A stretch of 64,000 nt of DNA from Furcasterigmium furcatum (lineage: Eukaryota; Ascomycota; Sordariomycetes; Glomerellales; Plectosphaerellaceae), in contig BCIA01000001.1 in NCBI GenBank assembly GCA_001599815.1, positions 2,856,934 to 2,920,933 on the forward strand, written 5' to 3'. The position numbers and the translations under genes are program-made. Below the pieces are notes generated by a model. That model had not been told where the DNA came from. It did not search any database and saw nothing but the letters and a program-made list of their open reading frames with translations. Below are positions 45,201-56,162 of this stretch, one piece after another; the stretch's first letter is position 1; the number at the start of each line of letters is the position of its first letter.

Positions 45201-45558
45201 TCAGTTTGCAGGAATGGTCGAACCTTCGACAGGCAATTGGGGCCCGTCGTTTGATGGGCGGCTTCGAATCGCCGGCGGCGCTCTCGACGGCGGCGTAGCC
45301 GATGGACCCTGAAGCATCGTCAATGCTCATGCTCCGGCCGTTCTCACTGTGCGAGCTTAAAGCGGCGGTCGCCATCTGCCGTCCATCCTCGTCGAGGTCC
45401 ATGTCGTCGAAACCTGGCGCCGCTGAGGTGTGGATCGAATGCAGACCAGGTTCGAGCGGAGGGAGAGTGGATGGAGTGTGTGGTGCGTGCGGGGAGAGAC
45501 CCAGTTCAGGAGCGGTGCGTGAGCCGTGGCGAGGCAGAGGAAACCTGGACGTTCCCAT
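42266..45558 (-). CDS. Zn2Cys6 fungal-specific transcription factor, 11 exons
   Basis: Exons 45558-45224, 45142-45053, 44995-44467, 44417-44295, 44233-44221, 44162-43768, 43717-43650, 43598-43451, 43389-43332, 43295-43102 and 43045-42266 total 2733 nt in frame: 910 residues. The DNA-binding cluster spans exons 1-3 with all six cysteines: C110, C113, C120, C129, C132 and C142 (CX2CX6CX8CX2CX9C), then VRGQPDNDREYRHPR. The fungal_trans region runs from about residue 215 to 560; TLERCQAFYLLSLAQQGSG and SHSGAMSPISLAASDI-type blocks are seen. Exon 5 is only 13 nt (WMLH plus one base). The last exon (259 residues) is Pro/Gln/His-rich, probably an activation region. The first donor is GTTCGA, which is weak. 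The target pathway is unknown. The gene is head to head with the P450 at 48756. Confidence 0.85.
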
Positions 45559-48500
45559 CAGGCGAAGGCTCGTGTGTCATTGGTCGGTGACCTGCGCTGG
45601 CTTGTCCAGGCCCCAGCTGCTCGTACAGCCCATCCGAGACGCGATGGCCAGCTGAGAGCACCACGTCTGGCAATCCCTGCGATCTCAGAAGCGTGAGGCC
45701 GGTTCGGGAAGATCGATATCGTGAACTCGGATTTGGCGCAGGGCCTGGCGTGGAGGCTCAACCGCTAGAGGGATTTTGGCGCGGGACCGATCAAAGGCCG
45801 TTGTGGCATGATACGAAGGAAGAGGGGGTGTTGGACCCAGCGGGCAGGTTCGCGAAATGACGGTTAATGTTAGTAGCGCGGCGAGACCACCGTGCGTGCG
45901 GCCGGTCGGGAGAGCCGACGGATGGCCAGTGCGGGCTGGCTGCTGTGCCGGCAGCAGTTGGGGGTTGGAATGATGCCGGGCAACGGACTTTAGGAGAGTC
46001 AGAGGATCGGCGTCGGGGAGAGGAGGGAGGGGGCGAATTCGATAGTCGGATGGATGTCAGCGGGCATGCTCCAGCAGATATCTACACACAGTAGGAGCTT
46101 TCCAGCTCAACAGGGGCACCTGTTGGTGGCCGCTTTCGAGCATTCTACCGTGCTACCCCAGGCACTGACGTGTGGTGGTCGCACGGCCTCCGCTGCCGGC
46201 GTGGCAGCTGAGAGGTTGCATCAGATCGGCGCCAAGACGGTGGCACAGAAATTGTTAGGGCGCTGGCGAACACCTCATATGACGGACAACTGCCAGATAA
46301 GGCCGCCAAGGCGATTCGAGCAGCAAGCATCGCAAAAGCAAAGGCATGTCTCGTCGCCCTCATCGGCATGCGGATGATATTTGACAGCCGCCAGTCCTTT
46401 TGCCGCCCGTCCCCCTTGTTGCCACTTTCGAAACGTCGCCCGACTTGTTCCCCTCGGTGAATACGCGATTCATAATAGGGGGGCCTGGGCCCATCGCTCT
46501 CGGCCGGTACCACCACAGGGACAAGGTCAGTAGAAACAAAAGCCGAGCTGGACCCGTAACACAGCTGGACGATGGGATGTGCATGTCACCTAACCAGGCA
46601 GGTCAGGCCATCCGCCCAGCTGTCTGCGGGGGGTTCCCAGGTAGTTCGGCGTCTGTCTGGTTCGGGGTCAGCTCCGATCAGGAGTTGGAGCGGCTATCCC
46701 CTGTTGTATAGCCGGCAGATGCCCTAACAGTTGGGAGGGGCAAGACAGCGGGTGCTGGAACACACCCGGGTGGGCTGGCTCTGCTGCCCTGGTCTCCCAG
46801 CTGAGCAGACTGTACCTCCCTGACGTCCCTGAAGATTCCTAAGCGTGGTGTGTGACAGCGTGGAGGGTGCATGTCGCGGAGGGGGGAATGTGGTGTCATC
46901 CTCCCAGGTTCCACGTGGTTGGGTGTGCTCAAGAGAAGGTCCATTGCCCCGAGAACAGCTCAACGACCTTGTTGATGGCGTATGTCTGTCCAGCACGAGG
47001 CGAGGCGTCCGGCGGGGCCCGAAGCAGGGCATGAGAGGAGAGGCGCGCGCGACCAACCACGTTGGGTCCGCGGGCTGCATATGCTGCATATTCCCTGTAC
47101 AGAGTACGAGGGAGTGTTCTGTGTCCCAGTCCCAAGGCGGCCAGCAGGTAGCCAGCAGGTAGGTATGACAAGGGGGTGATGATAGGGAACCGGTGGTGAA
47201 GCCCAGCGTGTCGTGCTTCGCTAGGGAGGTTGGGGTTGTCCAATACCTGACGTCGTCAGGGCTGCATGAAGCCATTTCTGATGGGATGCATGCCGTTGCG
47301 AGCAGCTCCACCACGAAAGCAGTGTCCAGATGAGATCCATGTGCATGTCGATGGGCCCGTGATGGGAAAGATGCAGCAGCGTACATGGTCCATCTCGGCC
47401 GAATTGGTGTGGACTCATCGAATCGATCGACATGGCCTGATACGAGGCGGCGGCGGCGGCGGCGGGTGGGCGAGATGCGGATGCGAGGGTGAAGCTTGTG
47501 GATGGGATGAGACGACGTGAGGGAGAAGCAGCCCCGTTTTCGGTTTTCGCTTCCCATGAGTGAGTGCCAGAAGCAAGCGGGTTTGACGCCAGGGCGGATC
47601 TGACAAGCGCGTCGTCTAATCAGGAGGGCAAGCCGGACGAGCTACCGGGGCCGAAGGGGTCAGAGGGTCCCTCCCGAGGCGTCATGGAGGGGTCGATGGT
47701 GGAGGATGGGAAGTTTGATTCTTGGTCTGTGACAGGGAAGATGAGTAAGGTCGAAGCCCGCGCGCGAGCATGAATGACGATGGGCGCTGAAAAAGAAAGG
47801 AGGCGAATTCGGTGTGTGTAGTGGTGGCCGTTGGCTCTCCCAGTCAAGTCAGACGCGGCAGCCGGGTATTACTTACCTATGCATTAGGTACGGAGGTAGG
47901 CAGGTCTGATGAGGTGAGATGGGATGCGCCGGCTGATCCCGCCTGGCTCCTTCCTGCCCGGACACACATGGACTCCCGCCGCCGCTGTTGCCATCACTTG
48001 GCAAGGCAGGTGCTCGTCTCGTCTACCCTCCTGCCTTCCCTGCCTCAGCTCCATACTTGCCATCGCGCCTTCCTCCGACTAAACACATCAGGCTCTGCAC
48101 GGTGTTGGTGTGTGTCATGTGCTGCACACAGCGGGGCCACCACCCAGCATTGGATCCCATCACTACCGGTGCCGTCCTTCTCTTCCCCGGCGAAGCTGGC
48201 TGCGGACCCTGACTTCTCGATACACACACTCGCACATCCGCCGCACACCACATGCTCTGCTTGTCGCTTGGCTTCCAGGTTCTCTCGCTTCTCAACCGCC
48301 GCCATGCCATCATCCTTGGCACCTCCCTCATGTCGGCCCCGTTTTCTCCTCAAGCTCCTGCCCGCCTCTGTCTCTCATCCTCTCTGATCCCCCGATCCAA
48401 GCTCCGATTTTCGATAAAAAAGCGCCCCCCATCCATCATGGCCACGGAAGCAGCGTGTGTCCTTGTGGTCCTCGCCCTCACAAGGGGTATGTTTGCGGAT

Positions 48501-48755
48501 GGCGTCAAGGCCACGAGCAACTCTGGCATGCCTCTGAGTTACCAACTGCCTACTACCTGAATCATTGACGACCCTGCCAGCACCTACCTACCTCGATATA
48601 TCCCGTCCTCTTCTTGATTCACTTCTCGGCCCGCGGCCCCTACTTTTACCCGATTGCCGCCAACTCCTCCGGAATCTCGCAGCACTTGCTCTGCCCTCTT
48701 ACCGCCAACGAGAACGCCCTTGAAAGCAACGTCTTGCTGGGCAGCTTTGCTCACG
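45559..48755. other. 3.2 kb divergent region between transcription factor and P450
   Basis: No supportable gene. Open frames of up to 277 codons exist at 46724-47557 (minus) but are low complexity with no motifs. A GGC repeat lies at 47446-47466. A GATATATC element at 48595-48602 lies about 155 bp upstream of the P450 start. A long leader for the transcription factor is plausible. Confidence 0.45.
47446..47466. repeat. (GGC)n microsatellite
   Basis: About seven GGC units in intergenic sequence. Confidence 0.7.
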
Positions 48756-50469
48756 ATGGACCAAATCACGAATCAAATGCTTGCTCTGCTGGTAGCTCTG
48801 GTCGTTTGCCCGTTCCTTTGGCTGGCACGCCCCAACCGGTTGCCGTGCCCCTTGCCCCCCGGACCGCCTCGACGATTCTTGCTCGGCAACCTAGGTCAAA
48901 TCAGCGACGAACATCCTGAAAGGGATTACATTCGCTGGGGAGAGGAATACAGTGAGCCATGAATAGCCCGTCACTCTTCTCTTGGGGCGGTTTGCTAATC
49001 CCTCTTTAGACTCGGATGTCATATACACAAAAGTGCTCGGCCAGCACATGCTGAGCCTCAACAGTGTTGAATCTGCTGCCGATCTCCTGGACAAGCGTGG
49101 AAACAACTACTCCGACAGACCAAGATTCACGCTCTTTGAGGTGTAAGCTCCCCACCAGCCGAGCAAAACTTTTCCTTCTTTAGATGCAACTAACTTACGC
49201 CTCGGTGTAGGATGGGCTGGGGCCTCACCTTGACGTTTCTACGATGGGGGCCCAGGTTCAAGTTGCATCGACGCCTTTTCCAGACCACGTTCTCTCAGTC
49301 TAACATCAAGACCTTCCGACCTATGCAACTTCAAGAGGCCAGAAAGGCAGTCCGAGCACTCCTCACAGAACCCGACAATTGGAAAGACGTCACTTTATTA
49401 ATGGCCACGAGCATCATCTTCCGCGTCGCATATGGCCAAGAGGTTGCTACGAAGGATTCCCCTTACTGCGAGATGTCGCGTGCCGCCAATTATGCCACCA
49501 CCGAGGGCGGAGTGCCTGGTTCTACACTCGTCGACATTTTCCCTCTGGCTCGCTATGTCCCGGACTGGATCAACATATCCCCCTCGTTGCAACACGCTCG
49601 CCGCAGCCGACCAACAATACAAACAATACACGAGGTGCCGTGGGTCGCCGCAATGCAGCAGCTCCTGGCCGGGGAGGCAGCACCGTCGTTCATGCGGACA
49701 CACTGGGAGAAGTTCTCAGAAAACCAGAGACAGGGGAAGGCGCAAGAACTGACAACTGCAGACATCAAAGGTGCCGCCGGAGCCATCTTTATTGCGGGAG
49801 GCAACACGACCTGGAGTACTCTGCAAAGCTGTGTGCTATTCCTCACGAAATACCCCCTTATCCAGAAGAGGTTACAGGAAGAGCTCGACCTTGTCGTAGG
49901 CTCGGACCGCCTGCCGGAGTTTGATGACCTTGCCGGCCTCCCCTTTCTCGACTGCTTTATGAGCGAAGTCTTGCGCTGCCTACCTCTGAACCCACTGGTC
50001 ATTCCTCACAAGAGCCTGCAGGATGACATTTACAAGGGCATGTTCATTCCCAAGGGAACCGTCGTCTTTGCGAATGCGAAAGCAATGGCCATCTGCGAAG
50101 ACAAATACAAGGACCCGGAAGTATTTGATCCCGATCGATACCTCCGCGGCGAGCCGCATCCGCCGGGTAATTTTGGGTTTGGCAGGCGCAAGTGCCCGGG
50201 AAATTATCTGGCCATGGCCTCGGTCAACATCTTCGTCGCTACGCTCCTGGCAGCGTTCGACATCGACAAGGCTGTCAATGATGATGGAACCCCGTTAGAA
50301 CCGGAAGTTGAGCTGTCTGTCGGACTGGGAGGGTGAGTTCTACCCCTCTTCCCCGGGAAACGTCATGAAATCTTACTAAAGGGGTTGAAATAGCCACCCA
50401 AAGCCCTTTGAATGCGTGTTTCGGCCCAGGACAGATGCCGTTGCGGTGCGGCTTCTGGCGGAGGGTTGA
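48756..50469 (+). CDS. Cytochrome P450 monooxygenase
   Basis: Four exons, 48756-48951, 49010-49142, 49211-50332 and 50394-50469; 508 residues, full length. It starts with a membrane anchor (MLALLVALVVCPFLWLA) and a Pro-rich hinge (LPPGPPRRFLLGNL). The I-helix segment reads FIAGGNTTWS at about residue 304. The ExxR motif is SEVLRC at about 360. The heme-binding loop FGFGRRKCPG has its Cys near 438. The family is close to fungal O-methylsterigmatocystin oxidoreductase-type P450s (CYP64-like) by feel, but the subfamily and substrate are unknown. The last exon (HPKPFECVFRPR) gives the usual C-terminal strand. ER-membrane enzyme needing a P450 reductase. No biosynthetic backbone gene lies nearby. 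The Asn in the I-helix motif where Asp/Glu is usual is notable. Confidence 0.9.
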
Positions 50470-50698
50470 GAGCTGTGACGAGAGCTGGCAAAGTTACCAC
50501 AGAGCATACGAGCATCAGCATGGCGCCATAGATATCATTCATCATACCCAGCTCTACAGAATAGAAGTTTCTCCCACATATATATTTGACGGCCGTCCAT
50601 GCAACCGAGACTTTGAGGATCTCACCGCATCAGTCGCACCGCGCCATTCAACTAACACTGTAGATAGGGTTGAATTCGATGCCTGGCACCTATATGGG

Positions 50699-52660
50699 CT
50701 AGTAGTCGGTATATGTCGCGTCTGGGGCCTTCTTGCTTCCTGTAGTGGTCTTTGTATACCACCTCACCGCATTCCACCTACACAGAGGTTCCCAGAACGA
50801 TCCATGACCGTCCAGCCAAGCAGGCTCAGGAACACTCTCGTCCAGAGTAGTAGGTTCAGAGGCCTCGCGGAGCACGAAATCCGCAGAGAGGTCGAGATTG
50901 CCTTTGACCAGCTCTCTCTGCCTTGCTGCCTCTTCCTCCCACCCTGTTCCGGCATCCCAGTCGTGGAAGCAGTGGGAGAAGACCTTGCCGTACGGCGTCG
51001 GCTCCTCCACGTCTCCCGCTTCACTGCCCTCCCAGTCGGACCAGAACTCGAGGGGTTCGTCCCCCATCGCCACTTCGCCGTTGCGGTGCTTGAAGCGCCA
51101 GACCTCCGTTGCCCAGCCCGTTTCCAGCACCGGTTGTGCTCGTCGGTAGTACAGCGCTCCGCCGGGGTGCTTGGCGAAGAACCACTCTGGCGGGTGGTTT
51201 TTCTCGTTCGCGCTCCGTGATGTGTGGTGCCTGAGATGGGAGATGTGCTCGCGAGCGTAGAGAGGGCGATCGTCTTCATCGTCAGGGGAAACGGGGAACG
51301 CGGAAGCGATGTCGGTCATGATGTCGTCTTCCTGGTCTTCGATTGTTCCTGGACCAAGCTCGCAGGCCTCTGGGCTCGGGGCGCGGAATATTTGACCTGA
51401 TGGGAGCGTGCGCCTCGGCCAGACGAGCGAGGGAGGGTCTGGGTATTCGTCCATGGTCAGCTCTGGGCAATCCAGAGTGTATCTCCGTCGAAATGGCTTG
51501 GGCCGATCGTAGGTCGGCGTCTGGGGGATGTCGTCGTCTATGTAGTGTTCGCTTTCAATGACGAAGGTATCCAGCTGGAGAGTCGGGAACTTCTCGGCGA
51601 GCAGGCTGCTATCCCAACCTTCACCCCTATCTTTTGGCAACTCTACGTAGACGTGCCGAAGAGTCTGGGCGTGCTTTGTCATGTACTCTCCCAACATGTC
51701 CGCGTCCATGGGGATGCCGTGCAAGCGAAGTTCCCGAAGGCGAGGGAACACGGGTAGAATGTCCAGGTATCCGGAAACAGAGAGCCAACCAGCCATTTCG
51801 CTGCCCATAAGGTTGAGACGGAAGTACTCCAAGTCATGACAAGCGGCGAGAAGTTCCGAGAGGTGTTTTCCGACGCTTTCGCTGTCCCTCCGCTGCCCGT
51901 AGACGTCGAGGTGCCTGAAAGTGAGGTCTACTGTTGTGAGGTATTTCCCGAAAAGAGACGCCGACAGCCCATAGAAGCAGCCGTTGCAGACCTCGTCTGT
52001 ATATCTCAGAGTCGTGATCATGTGAGTACCTGAGGCGTCCAAGTGTTCCATGGCCTTGGGGAGTATCAGTTTGGCACCCAGGTTGCATTCGCCTCTGCGT
52101 TGCTGCCTGTCGTAGAATTTCAGTGCCGTGAGAGGATATCCCTCTGTCGTAGGCTGGATCCGATAAAACGGGTTTCGAAGGCACATTGGCTCCGAGACCA
52201 AGGCCGATAGGCGTGGGAAGCGAAGCAGCGCCTGGAGGAATGTTGGAAGAAAGGCGGCTATGGCGGCTTGGTGGGAGTCATGCTGGTCCGCCCGCGTGCC
52301 CAAGCTGTCTTCGCCCATGAGCTCTAGCCAGAGCGAGGCCTTGGTTTGTTCAAGTAGGTCACCATATAGGGTCTTGTCATCGTCGTTTACTGGGCGGAGA
52401 CTATCGAGTTTAGCGGCGTATTCATACCAGACGAGAGTCCGGACATGTTTGGCAAGATCTGGCGATACCGAGATGGCGAGGAACGAGTTGCGGTCTCTCC
52501 AAAGCCGAGAGATGCAGATGCGTGAGAAGAGGAAGGGAGCCGAGAGATGAGCGAGGCGACGCGATGTGAGGCGGAGTGAGCGCAACTCGCATCGAGCGAT
52601 GGCGGAATCTTCGAGTATCTGGTCAAGCAGCTCCTCGGGCAAAGTCGGCAGGGATGCCAT
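50699..52660 (-). CDS. F-box protein, 653 aa
   Basis: Single-exon gene. The frame opens at 52828 with TTG, but the first ATG is at 52660 (MASLPTLPEEL), giving 653 residues and placing an F-box at residues about 4-45 (LPTLPEELLDQILEDSA then LRLTSRRLAHLSAPFLF). It is followed by leucine-rich patches (about residues 245-390), e.g. LEYFRLNLMGSE and LRELRLHGIP, which may be degenerate LRRs. The C-terminal third is Asp/Glu/Pro-rich and ends with Trp-rich segments (WATEVWRFKHRNGEVAMGDEP). F-box proteins recruit substrates to SCF ubiquitin ligases; the target here is unknown. Convergent with the P450, 230 bp between stops. Confidence 0.82.
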   Translation of the reverse strand: MASLPTLPEELLDQILEDSAIARCELRSLRLTSRRLAHLSAPFLFSRICISRLWRDRNSFLAISVSPDLAKHVRTLVWYEYAAKLDSLRPVNDDDKTLYGDLLEQTKASLWLELMGEDSLGTRADQHDSHQAAIAAFLPTFLQALLRFPRLSALVSEPMCLRNPFYRIQPTTEGYPLTALKFYDRQQRRGECNLGAKLILPKAMEHLDASGTHMITTLRYTDEVCNGCFYGLSASLFGKYLTTVDLTFRHLDVYGQRRDSESVGKHLSELLAACHDLEYFRLNLMGSEMAGWLSVSGYLDILPVFPRLRELRLHGIPMDADMLGEYMTKHAQTLRHVYVELPKDRGEGWDSSLLAEKFPTLQLDTFVIESEHYIDDDIPQTPTYDRPKPFRRRYTLDCPELTMDEYPDPPSLVWPRRTLPSGQIFRAPSPEACELGPGTIEDQEDDIMTDIASAFPVSPDDEDDRPLYAREHISHLRHHTSRSANEKNHPPEWFFAKHPGGALYYRRAQPVLETGWATEVWRFKHRNGEVAMGDEPLEFWSDWEGSEAGDVEEPTPYGKVFSHCFHDWDAGTGWEEEAARQRELVKGNLDLSADFVLREASEPTTLDESVPEPAWLDGHGSFWEPLCRWNAVRWYTKTTTGSKKAPDATYTDY

Positions 52661-53156
52661 TTCGATCTTGGGTGAGAGTCCTCGTCGAAGACTGTTGGAT
52701 CTCGCTGGAAGTGGCGCAGTACTGGCTATTTGGAGGAGTCCGGAGTGCGATACGGTTGCAATCAGCGCGTGCGATGAAGGACTTGGAACTTTGGAGAATT
52801 GTTGACACCTTGGCCAATACGCGGACAACTCAGAGAGCAGGGCAGGGATCTAGGCGAGTGCCTCTGCTGGACACACTGATGCTGGCAAATTTGTCGGAAT
52901 CGCAACCCTGCTTGGGATGGTCCACGGAAGAATTCATATTCGAAGCTGCTTGGCGCGTCGCGAAGTGTGAACGGACCGCTCCTGGGCCAATGTCTACGGT
53001 TCACTTGTGCTTCTCGACTCATCGCAGCGCATCATCAAAAGAGAGAAGCTGCTTCCTAGCTGGTTATCACTTTCGCTTTCTCATTGACTAAGTACTTACT
53101 AAAGTGATAAGTGCCCACTGCCTTAGTCCTCACTCCCCTTAACCAAGTCTTCGCGA
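52661..53156. other. Short intergenic region
   Basis: About 500 bp, promoter of the 653-residue F-box gene and 3' flank of the next. Two near-copies of an ACTTAGTA/AAGTGATA-type word occur at about 53068-53113. Confidence 0.4.
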
Positions 53157-54408
53157 CTAAATCTCATCCTCCTCTTCGAGGCGCTCCCACCGATCCATAT
53201 CCAAAAGGACTGCGCCCGCATGGAGTTTAGACATGAAGTCACCCAACGACGACTGAGATACGTTCCTCCAGGCAGTTTCGTCGTGGCCAGGGTCCCGGTG
53301 AAGCATCGGCAGCGTCACTACCCTGCTGTAGGGATCATTCACCAGCCACGGACGACTCCCGTACCAATCTCCATTCTCGCCTGCCTGAAAGAAGATTTCA
53401 CTAATGAAGTGATGACACTCTTGCGGGCCCTCGCGCCCAAAAATTGCTCTCTCGCGCGCCGCGGACATGGGCGGCGCTGCAAGAGCACGATACGTCCGCA
53501 GCATGCCTCGGCTGAGAACGTGCTGCGCATGGTCCTCGTACCAATCGGCACCTTGTGGGCGAGGGTCGAAAGGCTGCATGGCTGCAAAGTGTAAGATGAT
53601 CAGCCTTGGTCATTGCCACTGAACAGGGACAGGGCAGGACTTACCTTTGCACAGCTGGCCTTCGAGGATCGACCCGGCGGCGTACATTTGGGCCAACTCG
53701 CCGTGGGTGAAGATGGCTTTCATATTCCTCACGCTTTCTGGGATGATCTCGGAAGGAAACCGGGGTCCATAGTGCACGGAAATGCCGAATAGTCTCGAGA
53801 GGAACTCGAGCCTATACAGATTGCGCTTGAAGCGGTCACGCTCGGTGGCGGTGAAAGGGTGCCTTACCAGGTCTTCCGCAAGCCACGGGATGCGCCGACA
53901 GACTCGGAACATGTCATCCACGAGGAACCCCACTGAAATATGCAAGTCGTTCATCTCGTGTGACTCCCACGTGCTCTCGATGGGCTCCGGCTCGTCCATG
54001 AAGTGGTTCCCGAGCCACGCCCTGAGGCCCGGGGTGGTGATCTGGCTCTGTTGAACCCACCGCTGGTTCCTCATCGTACTGACAACCTCATTGTGGATTC
54101 CGCCCAGCGTTCGGTGCCAGAGATCTCTGATGATCGACGACTGGTATTTCAAGAGGAGGCTGAAAATCCTCAGATTTGCATGGCGGAGGTTCATGAATGC
54201 ATTGAAATCCAGATGATCTGTGATTGCCATGATAATCTCTGCAGGAAGCTTTGCGAGAGGGCCGCCGTTGGTGGCTGATGCACTTGGCCTAGCTGCACGC
54301 CTCTGTTGAGGAGGTACCTATCAAATCAATCGGGCCAGCATTGCGGAGGAGGCTGGGCACCTGCTGTGGGACTCTCCTATTCCAAATGCTCCTCCAAGGG
54401 CCCGACAT
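53157..54408 (-). CDS. F-box-type protein, 5' end uncertain
   Basis: Certain exons are 54317(or inside)-53645 and 53581-53157, joined by a 63-nt intron (GTAAGT to TGCAG) between LEGQLCKA and MQPFDPRPQG. The F-box core LPAEIIMAITDHLDF lies upstream of the ATG at 54230, so the true start is further up; the frame is open to 54317, just after a TAG. A possible first exon is 54408-54361 (MSGPWRSIWNRR), which needs a 43-nt intron (GTGCCC to GATAG), unusually short. That model gives 382 residues. The body has no other recognised domain. The coding sequence is directly preceded by a CA-rich tract in the mRNA sense. Confidence is high that a gene is present, moderate for its 5' end. Confidence 0.68.
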
Positions 54409-54930
54409 GATGATTGGCGAAGGTGTGTGCGTGTGTGTGTTTATGTGCGTTTGTGTGGGTGGGTGGGTGAACTTCAGAGCTGGATGCAAGCAGTAGTAAT
54501 GAAGTCTATCTGAGATAGGCATTGGTAGAGGTCCCTGCGTCGTGCATCTACTTATATATCCATGGATAGTTACTGACAGTCTGTTGGTCCCCATGAAAGA
54601 AACTCAGAGTCGTTATTCAAACGTATTCTCTGTCAATTGTGTGCCACTTTCTGTCCCTGTGAATGTTCGTGCCCGAGTCCTAAAGGTTCGGGTGTATCAC
54701 ATACCCAGAACCTGCCATATGGCCCTCGCCTTACCAGTGAATCCCCACCCCCATTATCAGTCAAAAAGTAGGAGGAAAATAAGAACAGTTCATAACTTTT
54801 GGCCCTTGATAATTTTGCATTGAGACCTGGTCATGTCGGCTTGGCTAGTCGCTATATGTTGAATCGCGGGTAGATTCAATGTTGCGTCTATTCTGGCGGT
54901 AACTTGTCGCAGACATGGACCCTATTCGCC
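54409..54930. other. Short intergenic region with GT-rich tract
   Basis: About 520 bp: promoter of the upstream F-box gene and 3' flank of the nucleotidyltransferase-like gene. Contains the GT-rich repeat at 54423-54469. No gene recognised. Confidence 0.45.
54423..54469. repeat. GT-rich tract with (GGGT)n end
   Basis: Imperfect GT/TGTG run, passing to three GGGT units, about 15 bp upstream of the tentative minus-strand start at 54408. Confidence 0.6.
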
Positions 54931-55557
54931 CTAATAACTCCCGTGGTTATGGTCAGGCCAAGGCTCTACTTGGAGCCCACTCCAGACGCCCTTCCATCTC
55001 GTAGCCTTCTTGTCATAAGCGGCTCTCGACCCGAGGACCGGATTGGGCCTGACAACCATGTTGAAGAAGTCCGACAATCCCCGAGGAGCATAGACGCTCC
55101 ATTCCCCGTTTCCTTCGAGCCTCACTCCGAGCATGGCGGCGGTAGAGATCCACGAGTCAATCCCAGCCTCTACGCTTGTGTGTGCAGGGCAGGGCAGTCC
55201 GTGCTTCTTCGCGTACCAGAGGTGGACGCGGGCTTGGTTGCGGATCTCGACATCCGCCCCGAGGCCTTCAAAGATCTTCTTTCCTGCCTGGATGTATTTG
55301 TCCTCTGCCTCGTACGAGAGGTCCGATGAGTCGTAGTATACGAGATCATAGTCGTTGATCCCTGTTTCGGGAGGAAGAGAACTGACGTGGTTCCAGATGG
55401 TCTGCGAGAGGGAACCGGCGGCGAGGTACCAGTTGGGCAGATTCAGAGTTTGAGCGCGCCTCAGGACCTCAATGAGAGTCTCATTGGTCTCTAACGATTT
55501 GCGTAGTTGGACGAGTTGCTGGTCGAGGGGAAGCTGAGCAGCTTGGGCCGGGTTCAT
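54931..55557 (-). CDS. Nucleotidyltransferase family protein (PF06042-like)
   Basis: Single-exon gene, 208 residues. The pattern WYLAAGSLSQTIWNHVSSL followed by GINDYDLVYYD (about residues 42-78) is the G-S...D-x-D arrangement of the bacterial-type NTP_transf_6 (DUF925) family. A second acidic residue would be expected downstream; VEIRNQARVHLWY (about 103-116) is conserved. Members are mostly bacterial with scattered fungal copies, and the reaction is not known. Cytosolic, no membrane segment. The position beside F-box and deaminase genes gives no functional clue. Confidence 0.78.
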   Translation of the reverse strand: MNPAQAAQLPLDQQLVQLRKSLETNETLIEVLRRAQTLNLPNWYLAAGSLSQTIWNHVSSLPPETGINDYDLVYYDSSDLSYEAEDKYIQAGKKIFEGLGADVEIRNQARVHLWYAKKHGLPCPAHTSVEAGIDSWISTAAMLGVRLEGNGEWSVYAPRGLSDFFNMVVRPNPVLGSRAAYDKKATRWKGVWSGLQVEPWPDHNHGSY

Positions 55558-56162
55558 GATGAATCGTGAAGACGAGGTGACGTCAGGTCCTCGGGAGAAG
55601 TTCAGGGTTTCTCAGTTGTCCATTCAAGCGAAAGGCCACACTCTCAGAAAGCAACAGAGCGCTCAAATTATGTGTTTGGAGGTTTGTAACAGAGAGGGAA
55701 TTCGAATGTGTGACGCGAAAGTTTGAGGGGTAAAGGCCTGGAGCCTTGGAGGTGTGAACTGTGAAGTCAAGATGCATGTAGTCGGAGGAAATTCCGCCGA
55801 TCAGATTGGCAAAAGCAAGTAACTTCATTCGGTCTGTGAACCAGTCAACATCCAAATCCTTCCTAGGACTTGCAACGTGATTCGTTTTAGAATTAAAACA
55901 ATGCGAATCTGTCCATACTCGTTGCTAGCTCTCGAATTGCTGAAAATTTGAACCATCCCGTCTCATTAATCCCCGCGTAGTTGAATCCAAGCTTACGTTC
56001 TCCCCTTCACGTTCATGAGGGGTAACGCAGCACCCAGACCGTGAAAAATATTTCCCCACCGAGTCACCGACCCCCTCTATCGCCGTCGGAACCTGAGAAG
56101 ACAGGCCTCGTTCACCACTGCCAAAACAGATCATCTGTCATTCCTCATCAAAGCTCAAAACG
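55558..56162. other. Divergent promoter region
   Basis: 605 bp between the nucleotidyltransferase-like start and the deaminase start; moderately AT-rich. A 90-codon minus-strand frame is not supported. Confidence 0.45.

Noticed and set aside
46724..47557. Minus-strand open frame of 277 codons
   Set aside because: Biased composition without domain; no start context or neighbour support.
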